The position numbers were made by a program, and so were the translations under genes. Positions 25,422 through 31,495 of a stretch of DNA of 34,830 bases are shown one piece after another. The stretch covers positions 1 to 34,830 of the forward strand of contig CBDUZI010000023.1 in the NCBI GenBank assembly GCA_965371665.1, given 5' to 3'. Numbering within the stretch: the stretch's first letter is position 1; every line of letters starts with the position of its first letter. Below the pieces are notes generated by a model, which did not search any database, was not told where the DNA came from, and saw only the letters and a program-made list of their open reading frames with translations. This stretch comes from JAUVAV01 sp965371665. GTDB lineage: Bacteria > Oederibacteriota > JAAXVQ01 > JAUVAV01.

Positions 25422-26357
25422 ATGATAAACCAGAAAATATATTATGCTATATTTTCTATTGGACTATGCTTGGTTATTTCCTGCGCGTCGTCTCAAAAAA
25501 ATATTAAATCCGAGGATTTGCCCCCTACTCCAGCCGTTATTACCACCCCGGTTTCATCTGCCCTGCCTGTACTGAGCGAAGCCGAAGGAAGCGAAGCCGT
25601 TAAACCCTCCCCCGCGCCTACTCCGAGGCTGCAACCCACGCCGTTTCCAACAATAAGGCAAGCCTCTGTTGTTCCGGTGGCTTCGCCCAGGGTCTGTGAA
25701 GCTGAGGATACAATAGAAGAAGAGTTTTCGACGCCTATTCCTCCTCTGATTTTGAGTGAAGAAACTATGTGGACCCCTACGCCAATACCGTCTGTAATGG
25801 CAGCCCATAGGCCGATAGCAGCCGCGGATAAGAAGTCCGGAACTGCCGGCTGGCTGGCAATGATTTTAATGGTAATCGTTTTATTAAGTACAGGGGTTTA
25901 TTTATATTGGCGCCAAACCCATCAAAGACGCAAAACCGGGGAAATTATTGAAAGACCACCAAGCGAGGAAATCCGAATTCCACCCCCATATGAGGATAAT
26001 AAACTCGAGCAGGAGAAATTACAACCGACAGATGATCTTCAACCCGAGGCGCCGGTAGAAACAAAAGCAGTGAGCGAGGTTAGGGAAGAACCACAAGCGG
26101 AACCAAAAGCAGAGCCAATAGAAATAGCACCTATTATCCCAGTGCGCATAAAGGCGGTCCGGAGAAAAAAAGTAAGCAGCCTTAAAGTCATAAAAAAGAC
26201 TGCAAAGAAGGCCGTGAAAAAGACCGTAAAGAAGGCCGTGAAAAAGACCGTAAAGAAGACCGTGAAAAAGACCGTAAAGAAGACCGTGAAAAAGACCGTA
26301 AAGAAGACCGTGAAAAAGACTAAAATTCTACCATTTCCCAAGCAAAACACTGGGTAA
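25422..26357 (+). CDS. Lipoprotein with an internal membrane segment and a KKTV-repeat tail
   Basis: Not a known family to me. The 311-residue product starts MINQKIYYAIFSIGLCLVIS, with a lipobox VISC, so it is probably a lipoprotein. A long Pro/Thr-rich stretch follows, containing VLSEAEGSEA, which looks like an inserted repeat. Next come one clear transmembrane segment (GWLAMILMVIVLLSTGVYLYW, about residues 142-162), an acidic Glu/Pro-rich region, and a C-terminal tail of ten four-residue units of the KK(T/A)V type, encoded by a 24-bp tandem repeat. Topology would place the Pro-rich part outside and the basic tail in the cytoplasm, where it could touch nucleic acid or the acidic membrane face. 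That is inference. ATG 25422 lies 22 nt after the NtrC-type gene. An upstream in-frame ATG (25386) would spoil the signal peptide. Confidence 0.7.
   Translation: MINQKIYYAIFSIGLCLVISCASSQKNIKSEDLPPTPAVITTPVSSALPVLSEAEGSEAVKPSPAPTPRLQPTPFPTIRQASVVPVASPRVCEAEDTIEEEFSTPIPPLILSEETMWTPTPIPSVMAAHRPIAAADKKSGTAGWLAMILMVIVLLSTGVYLYWRQTHQRRKTGEIIERPPSEEIRIPPPYEDNKLEQEKLQPTDDLQPEAPVETKAVSEVREEPQAEPKAEPIEIAPIIPVRIKAVRRKKVSSLKVIKKTAKKAVKKTVKKAVKKTVKKTVKKTVKKTVKKTVKKTVKKTKILPFPKQNTG
26193..26321 (+). repeat. In-frame 24-bp tandem repeat encoding KKTV/KKAV units
   Basis: Two alternating 12-bp halves, AAGACCGTAAAG and AAGACCGTGAAA with GCC variants, recur in strict order through about five copies of the 24-bp unit. 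The alternating synonymous codons show that the pair of units was duplicated as a block by slippage or unequal exchange. Confidence 0.9.
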
Positions 26358-26376
26358 CCCGGAAACTTCCCCGGGT
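26357..26376. terminator. Weak hairpin between convergent lipoprotein and rhomboid genes
   Basis: ACCCGG at 26357 and CCGGGT at 26371-26376 form a 6-bp stem in the 18-nt gap between two converging stop codons. There is no T-run, so its function as a terminator is doubtful. Confidence 0.3.
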
Positions 26377-27197
26377 CATCCGCCGCGCCGGCGTTTGGAT
26401 TCTTGAGCCAGGATATCTCTTTCCCTGCGGGATAACGAGCCGATGCCTTGGCGGGAAATTTTTTCCAGGATGTGGTCAATATCCTCTTCGGGTTCGAATT
26501 TTCTCACCCGGCGGCTGAACCACCACATTTTCATATCATTCCAAAAAGTCAAACGTCGGGCCAATTCCGGCCAGCCAAATAGAAAAAAGAGGTAGCCGAT
26601 TAACAGACCGCTTAAGTGAGCCAGGTGCGATACTTGGCCAAAAGCATGTCCTACGCCGGCCAGGAATTCAAAAACACCAAAAAGCAGGACCATCATTTTG
26701 GCTTTCATAGTAACCGGCAGCACGAAGAAAACCAATAAGGTGATTTTTTTTTCGGCAAACAAAATTCCATAAGCCATCAAAATACCGAAAATTGCTCCCG
26801 AGGCCCCGATGGTTAGGCTGTGCTCTCCGGCCAACCGGCCTACCAGAGCTACACAAAGTCCGGCGCCCACACCGGTGATAAAATAGTAAATATAAAAACG
26901 CCGCGTGCCCAGGGCCATTTCAACCTCACAGCCGAACATCCAAAGGGCAAACATATTAAACGCCAGGTGCCAGAAACCGGCATGCAGAAACAGATAGGTG
27001 AATGGCTGCCAGATACGCGAATGTAAAAACATATCCGGGAGCTGAAGGCCCAGTAATTGAAACGGCAGCCGCTGGGCAAAGACAATTTGCGCCAGGAAAA
27101 CGATTACATTGATTATGATCAGCCGTTTGACAGCCGGTGTCCAGGGCTGGCCGAAGGAATAACTCGGACCTGAAGTAGTATGATGATAACTAGGCAT
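26376..27197 (-). CDS. Rhomboid-family intramembrane serine protease
   Basis: A 273-residue polytopic membrane protein predicted to cleave transmembrane substrates. About six helices lie between residues 25 and 210. Catalytic motifs are complete: HAGFWHLAFNM (His72, His77, Asn81), GASGAIFG with nucleophile Ser133, and HLAHLSGLLIGY with His194 as the dyad partner. The EVEMALGTRRF stretch of the L1 region is also typical. A soluble C-terminal part (about 225-273, ILEKISRQGIGSLSRRERDIL) forms a short helical module seen in a subset of bacterial rhomboids. ATG 27197 has AAGGAGT at 8 nt. It converges on the lipoprotein gene and diverges from metX. The substrate is unknown, and the neighbouring single-pass lipoprotein is only a guess. 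Confidence 0.93.
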   Translation of the reverse strand: MPSYHHTTSGPSYSFGQPWTPAVKRLIIINVIVFLAQIVFAQRLPFQLLGLQLPDMFLHSRIWQPFTYLFLHAGFWHLAFNMFALWMFGCEVEMALGTRRFYIYYFITGVGAGLCVALVGRLAGEHSLTIGASGAIFGILMAYGILFAEKKITLLVFFVLPVTMKAKMMVLLFGVFEFLAGVGHAFGQVSHLAHLSGLLIGYLFFLFGWPELARRLTFWNDMKMWWFSRRVRKFEPEEDIDHILEKISRQGIGSLSRRERDILAQESKRRRGG

Positions 27198-27278
27198 AAA
27201 TCTTTACTCCTTATTTTGTTAGCTCAACCTGGGTTAATATGGGATTGCGATAGGTTTGTAAAATGAGCCAATAAAATT

Positions 27279-27332
27279 ATGCCGGAATGACGAAACCGCA
27301 AAGAATCAAAACTGCCTTTTCGCAACAGAAAC
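27279..27332. repeat. Truncated remnant of the 17698-17861 repeat family
   Basis: ATGCCGGAATGAC (27279-27291) is a single arm also seen in inverse at 34700-34712, and AACTGCCTTTTCGCAACAGA (within 27308-27332) matches the complement of the left outer arm at 17698-17721. The matching left half is missing, so this is a decayed copy in the rhomboid-metX spacer. Confidence 0.6.
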
Positions 27333-27404
27333 TAGTTAATAATGCACATAATACTCCGAAACCATACCGGGATGCAAGCACTTTACTGCATCTAAAAAAA
27401 ATGA

Positions 27405-27434
27405 TTGCCAAGTTATTCAGCATTTTGGTATTCT
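27405..27434 (+). promoter_or_regulatory. Possible sigma-70 promoter of the metX operon
   Basis: TTGCCA at 27405-27410, an 18-nt spacer and TATTCT at 27429-27434 lie about 44 nt before the TTG start. Neither box is perfect. I saw no SAM riboswitch fold or Met-box in this spacer. Confidence 0.45.
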
Positions 27435-27477
27435 GATTTAAAATAAGGCGTTAATACTATTCCCAGGAGATTACGAA

Positions 27478-28665
27478 TTGGCGACCAAGGATGAAAAACA
27501 TGACGGCATAGCTGACTCCGGGTCGGCAGGCCTGGTGAAAACCCATACTATACAGGTATCTGTTCCGCCGGACGATTTAATGCTGGACTGCGGGCGTAAG
27601 CTGGGTCCCATTCAAGTGGCCTATGAAACATACGGGGAACTGAATCCGCAGCGCGATAATGCCGTACTCATTTTGCATGCCTTAACCGGGGATGCGCACG
27701 CGGCCGGTTACCATCATCCTAAGGATGGCAAACCAGGGTGGTGGGATTTTATGATCGGGGGCGGCCGGGCTTTTGACACCAACCGTTATTTTATAATTTG
27801 TACCAACGTGCTGGGTGGTTGCAAAGGAACTACCGGGCCGGCAGCCATTAATCCCGAGACCAATCGTCACTTTGGTATGACCTTTCCCATGTTGACGATC
27901 GGCGATATGGTTAAAGTCCAGAAACTGGTGCTGGACCATTTAGGCATCGAGAGGCTGCTTTCTCTGGCCGGCGGTTCCATGGGAGGCATGCAGGCTCTGG
28001 AATGGTGCCTGCGTTATCCTGAGAAGACCCGTTCCGCCATTATTATTGCCTCTGCCGCGAAACTGTCTCCCCAAGCCATTGCCTTTCATGAGGTGGGGCG
28101 CCATGCCATTATCGCTGACCCGAATTGGCGCCACGGAGATTATTACTCCACAGAGGTCCGTCCGGAGACCGGCCTGGGGATTGCCCGGATGATAGGACAT
28201 ATTACCTACCTGTCGGAAGAATCCATGAACCTTAAATTTGGAAGACGCCTCCAGAACAAGACAGAGTATAGTTATGAATTAACGCGGGAATTCGAGGTGG
28301 AAAATTATCTGCACGCCCAGGGCTTGCGTTTTGTGCGGCGTTTTGACGCTAATTCATACCTCTATATTACCAAAGCCATGGACTATTATAATGCTGCGGA
28401 AGATTGGGGCCAAGGTTCCTGGGAACGCGCCTGCGCACGGGTGCAGGCCAAAAGCCTGATAGTATCCTTCACTTCTGATTGGCTTTTTCCCTCTCGTCAA
28501 TCCAAGGAAATGGTAAAAGCCCTGCGTCAAAACAATAAAGATATTTCGTACGTGGAAATCGAATCGGCCTCCGGGCATGATGCTTTTCTTATTCCCTCCC
28601 GGCCGCTAAGCCGGGTAGTGACCAGCTTTCTGGATAATTTGTACCAGAAGCAGGGTGCGGCATGA
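27478..28665 (+). CDS. metX: Homoserine O-acyltransferase (MetX)
   Basis: Acylates homoserine from acetyl-CoA (or succinyl-CoA in some MetX enzymes) in the first committed step of methionine synthesis. It has 395 residues and an alpha/beta hydrolase fold. The nucleophile elbow GGSMGGM has Ser167, the acid is Asp334 in FTSDWLFP, and His367 lies in ASGHDAF. The blocks VLILHALTGDAHAAG and NVLGGCKGTTGP are typical of the family. Which acyl donor is used cannot be read with confidence. It starts with TTG, with CAGGAGA about 8 nt upstream. Its TGA overlaps the metW ATG by 4 bases, so the two are translationally coupled, as in the common metXW pair. Confidence 0.94.
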   Translation: MATKDEKHDGIADSGSAGLVKTHTIQVSVPPDDLMLDCGRKLGPIQVAYETYGELNPQRDNAVLILHALTGDAHAAGYHHPKDGKPGWWDFMIGGGRAFDTNRYFIICTNVLGGCKGTTGPAAINPETNRHFGMTFPMLTIGDMVKVQKLVLDHLGIERLLSLAGGSMGGMQALEWCLRYPEKTRSAIIIASAAKLSPQAIAFHEVGRHAIIADPNWRHGDYYSTEVRPETGLGIARMIGHITYLSEESMNLKFGRRLQNKTEYSYELTREFEVENYLHAQGLRFVRRFDANSYLYITKAMDYYNAAEDWGQGSWERACARVQAKSLIVSFTSDWLFPSRQSKEMVKALRQNNKDISYVEIESASGHDAFLIPSRPLSRVVTSFLDNLYQKQGAA

Positions 28666-29294
28666 TCCGGAAACGTTTGCGGGAAAATATACTGCTTTCC
28701 GATTATGATTCCATTGTTGCCCTGATTGAACCGGAAACCCGGGTGCTGGATTTAGGTTGCGGTAAAGGTGAACTGTTGCTTCGTCTGATTAAGGAGCGGC
28801 AGGTCCAAGGCCGGGGCGTGGAAATTAATCAAGATGCCGTGATAGAGTGTATTCATAAAGGGCTTTCGGTCTTTCAAGGCAACATTAACGAGGGTCTGGA
28901 CGATTACGGGCAAGACACCTATGATTATGTGATTTTAAACCAGACTTTGCAAGTGCTGGACCGGCCTGATGTCGTGATCGGAGAAATGCTGCGGGTGGGA
29001 AAGAAAGTAATAGTCTCTTTTCCGAATTTCGGATACTGGCGGGTTAGAGCGCGGTATTTTTTTTCCGGCCGCATGCCCCGGACTTTGAAACTGCCCGATG
29101 AATGGTATAATACCCCGAACATCCATTTGTTAACTATAAAGGATTTTAAGGTATTTTGCCGGGAAAGAAATATTCGGATACTTACCAGCCTTAGTCTTTT
29201 AAGCACCCCGTCTTTAGGAGCCGGCTGGTCACAAGCTTGGCCTAACTTGTTTGCCGATGAAGGAATATTCGTCCTGGCCCGGGGGACGCTATGA
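28662..29294 (+). CDS. metW: Methionine biosynthesis protein MetW
   Basis: A 210-residue class I SAM-dependent methyltransferase-fold protein that accompanies MetX and is needed for its activity in several bacteria. The SAM-binding loop VLDLGCGKGELL spans residues 28-39, an acidic residue of strand 2 lies in GVEIN, and YDYVILNQTLQ is strand 4. The family motif VSFPNFGYWRVR and the MPRTLKLPDEWYNTPNIHL stretch identify MetW. It overlaps metX upstream and the next small gene downstream, each through ATGA. Confidence 0.95.
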   Translation: MIRKRLRENILLSDYDSIVALIEPETRVLDLGCGKGELLLRLIKERQVQGRGVEINQDAVIECIHKGLSVFQGNINEGLDDYGQDTYDYVILNQTLQVLDRPDVVIGEMLRVGKKVIVSFPNFGYWRVRARYFFSGRMPRTLKLPDEWYNTPNIHLLTIKDFKVFCRERNIRILTSLSLLSTPSLGAGWSQAWPNLFADEGIFVLARGTL

Positions 29295-29689
29295 TCCGGC
29301 GGTTACAATATGTTCTGCCAACGGTATGGCTTTTAGGTATAATGTTATTATACGTCGGCCGCGGAACAAATTATATCCAGCGCGGAGATGATTACTGTCT
29401 GATTTTTTATCCGCTGCCGGGAAAATTAAGTGTCGGGGAAGCACAAATAGGCTTGCGTATTCAGGACCGGGATTATAAAATCATAGAAGTTCCGGCCGGC
29501 CGTTTGAGAGTAATTGAGCTCCACGGCGCCCGGGAGCAGCAAGTGACTTTGCAGGCCGGTTCGGGAAAAGATCTGCGGGGTTGGGTCCAATTTAACCGGG
29601 CCGGAAAATATGCACTGGTTTTTGAATTTACAGCTGAGTCGGGACCAAGCTCGACGGCTCGGCTTTTGGTGGAGGTGCCGGAACCATGA
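29291..29689 (+). CDS. Small membrane-anchored protein with an Ig-like (YtkA/FixH-like) fold
   Basis: A 132-residue protein I cannot assign to a named family. An N-terminal hydrophobic stretch (LPTVWLLGIMLLYVG, residues 9-23) would act as anchor or uncleaved signal. The rest looks like a beta sandwich: YPLPGKLSVGEAQIGLRIQDRDYK, then WVQFNRAGKYALVFEFTAESG, then ARLLVEVPEP. This order resembles YtkA/FixH-type periplasmic domains, but the match is by pattern only, and copper-binding Met or His clusters are absent. It is coupled to metW by a 4-base ATGA overlap and to the Nfu gene by another, so it is expressed with methionine and Fe-S functions. No role can be inferred with confidence. Confidence 0.7.
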   Translation: MIRRLQYVLPTVWLLGIMLLYVGRGTNYIQRGDDYCLIFYPLPGKLSVGEAQIGLRIQDRDYKIIEVPAGRLRVIELHGAREQQVTLQAGSGKDLRGWVQFNRAGKYALVFEFTAESGPSSTARLLVEVPEP

Positions 29690-29715
29690 CAAAAGAAAAA
29701 AGGGAGGCTTTAGAA

Positions 29716-29934
29716 ATGCGGGAGAGAGTGGAGAAAGCTTTAGAGAGCATCCGGCCGGGTTTACAAGCCGATGGGGGGGATCTGAAGCTGGTGGATATAG
29801 AAGAAAACGTGGTGAAACTTCAGCTTAAGGGAGCTTGTGCTTCTTGCCCGCTGGCGGCTGTGACTTTAAAGCATGGGGTGGAAATGAGCCTCAAGGAAAT
29901 AGTACCGGAAGTCGATCGGGTGGAGGCTGTTTGA
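29716..29934 (+). CDS. NifU C-terminal-domain (Nfu-type) Fe-S scaffold protein
   Basis: A compact 72-residue carrier of nascent iron-sulfur clusters. The family signature is complete: MRERVEKALESIRPGLQADG, then LKGACASCPLAAVTLKHGVE, with cluster ligands Cys41 and Cys44 (CxxC), and a closing VPEVDRVEAV. I prefer ATG 29716, which has AGGGAGG 8 nt upstream and gives the typical N terminus. An in-frame ATG at 29686 overlaps the previous stop, also has GGAGG upstream, and would give 82 residues. The stop overlaps the TTG start of the Nudix gene. Sulfur-amino-acid and Fe-S genes thus share one operon. Confidence 0.93.
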   Translation: MRERVEKALESIRPGLQADGGDLKLVDIEENVVKLQLKGACASCPLAAVTLKHGVEMSLKEIVPEVDRVEAV

Positions 29935-30488
29935 AGCCGGGATTCCGGGAAAAAAAAATTCAACGCCAAGTAATTTACCAGGGAAAAATTCTTAATTTAT
30001 ATGTAGATCAGGTTAGTGTTCCCCAAGGTGGCCGGCATATTCGCGAAGTAGTGGATCATTGTCCGGCCGTGGCCGTAGTTCCGGTTCTTTCCAACGAGCG
30101 GGTGGTCATGATTCGACAGTATCGCTATGCGGTTCAGCGAACGCTGTGGGAAATACCGGCCGGACTGGTAGGGCGCGGGGAGCCGATCCGTGAAGCTGCG
30201 GTCCGGGAACTAAGAGAAGAGACAGGGTATCAGGCCGGTCGGCTGGAGCCGTTGCTTACCATCTACAGCTCCCCGGGGTTTACCCGGGAACGCATACATC
30301 TATTTTTAGCCCGGGGCCTGCGCCTTCGGGGAAAGCCGAAATTGGATGCGGATGAATTATTAACCGTGAAAATGATGACCTGGGCTAGTATCTCAACTAT
30401 GCTCAAAAAGGGAACCATTCAGGATGGGAAATCCGTCCTGGCATTAATCTTGGCAGCTAATCGGCTGGGTGTGAAACTTTTAGGGTGA
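29931..30488 (+). CDS. Nudix hydrolase, ADP-ribose pyrophosphatase type
   Basis: A 185-residue cytoplasmic hydrolase, probably splitting ADP-ribose into AMP and ribose 5-phosphate. The Nudix box GX5EX7REUXEEXGU is intact at 78-100 (G78, E84, REL-REETG). IRQYRYAVQRTLWEIPAGLV before it and the Pro after it in YSSPGFTRERIHLFLA are typical of the NudF/ADPRase group. Translation most likely begins at TTG 29931 within TTGA, overlapping the Nfu stop, with GGAGG 4 nt upstream. The frame stays open further upstream, but only as a shadow of the Nfu gene. It is the last gene of the metX operon. A dinucleotide substrate other than ADP-ribose is possible. Confidence 0.9.
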   Translation: MKPGFREKKIQRQVIYQGKILNLYVDQVSVPQGGRHIREVVDHCPAVAVVPVLSNERVVMIRQYRYAVQRTLWEIPAGLVGRGEPIREAAVRELREETGYQAGRLEPLLTIYSSPGFTRERIHLFLARGLRLRGKPKLDADELLTVKMMTWASISTMLKKGTIQDGKSVLALILAANRLGVKLLG

Positions 30489-30520
30489 ATTGTATATCCC
30501 TAAAATCTAAATTGAATTTA

Positions 30521-30620
30521 AAATATCCCCCTTTGGAAAAGGGGGATAAAGGGGGATTTGCTAAAAACGTCCTTATCCTTAAAAAATCCCCCCTCGCCCC
30601 CCTTTTTCTGTAAAGGGGGG
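30521..30620. repeat. Inverted pair of C5/G5-rich dispersed repeats
   Basis: ATCCCCCTTTGGAAAAGGGG (from 30524), then GATAAAGGGGGATTT, is followed in opposite orientation by AAATCCCCCCTCGCCCCCCT (from 30584), then TTTTCTGTAAAGGGGGG. Each half can fold alone and the two can pair with each other. A third copy is at 34796-34830. The gap 30489-30676 holds nothing else clear. Confidence 0.75.
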
Positions 30621-30676
30621 TAAAACCAGATGTGTTAAATGTTTTTGATAATATCGACCCAGATGGGAGGAAAGAA

Positions 30677-31492
30677 ATGATTATTAAATACTATGGTGTC
30701 CGGGGTTCGCTGCCCACGCCTGGCAAGGAAACCATAAAATACGGCGGCAATACGACCTGTCTTTCAATACGGGTCGGCGGCCGGCAGTACATTGTAGATG
30801 GTGGCTCGGGCCTGCGATTGCTGGGCAATGATTTAATGTCCCAGGCTTTTGGAAAAGGAAAAGGGGAAGCGGTTTTTTTCTGGACGCATTATCATTGGGA
30901 TCATCTGCAAGGGTTTCCTTTTTTTGTGCCGAATTTTATTCCCGGAAACCAGTTTACCCACTACGGCCCGCCGCGATTGGCCGAGATACTTAAGCGTCAA
31001 CAGGAGTTTATTACTTTTCCGGTGGAGTTTGATAAAATGCCCAGCCGGCATATTTTTAAAGAAACCAAACCCGGGCAAAGCATTAGCGTGGATAGTCTTA
31101 TGGTGACCTCGTGTGCCATGAGTCATCCCGGGGGCGGGAATATGTACCGGTTCGCCCAAGGAAATAGAAGCTTTGTTCTGGCTACGGACTTTGAACATTC
31201 CGAGAACGGTTGGAATCAAGATGTGCTGAAACTGTGCCAGGGGGCTAATTTGCTGATTTTCGATGCGCAGTATACTCCGGAGGAGTACGCGCAAGGCAGA
31301 AAAACCTGGGGACACAGTACCTGGGTTAAAGGAATAGAATTAGCCCAGGCGGCCGGAGTCAGGCGGCTCCATTTTTTTCATCACGATCAAATGCATTCCG
31401 ACCGGTTTCTGGAGAGGAAAATCCTGGCTCCGGCCCGCAAAATCTTTCCCCGGACGGAACTGGCCCGGGAAGGCTGGGAAGTGGCGATATAA
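30677..31492 (+). CDS. Metallo-beta-lactamase-fold hydrolase
   Basis: A 271-residue metal-dependent hydrolase. It opens MIIKYYGVRGSLPTPG, then KYGGNTTCLSI, a start common to one MBL-fold group of unassigned substrate. The di-metal motif HYHWDH (71-76) is followed by SHPGG, ATDFEH and the late HFFHHDQ histidines. The PhnP/cPDE-like and RNase Z-like branches share parts of this pattern, but no phosphonate or tRNA genes are nearby. ATG 30677 has GGGAGG 6 nt upstream, and an in-frame ATG (30632) lacks one. It converges on the EF-G-like gene with only 3 nt between the stops and no terminator visible. Confidence 0.9.
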   Translation: MIIKYYGVRGSLPTPGKETIKYGGNTTCLSIRVGGRQYIVDGGSGLRLLGNDLMSQAFGKGKGEAVFFWTHYHWDHLQGFPFFVPNFIPGNQFTHYGPPRLAEILKRQQEFITFPVEFDKMPSRHIFKETKPGQSISVDSLMVTSCAMSHPGGGNMYRFAQGNRSFVLATDFEHSENGWNQDVLKLCQGANLLIFDAQYTPEEYAQGRKTWGHSTWVKGIELAQAAGVRRLHFFHHDQMHSDRFLERKILAPARKIFPRTELAREGWEVAI

Positions 31493-31495
31493 TTT

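Noticed and set aside
26039..26479. An antisense frame rich in VFFT repeats
   Set aside because: The repeats are just the complement of the KKTV tandem repeat on the other strand.
27198..27477. SAM riboswitch before metX
   Set aside because: No SAM-I, SAM-II or SAM/SAH core sequence could be recognised.
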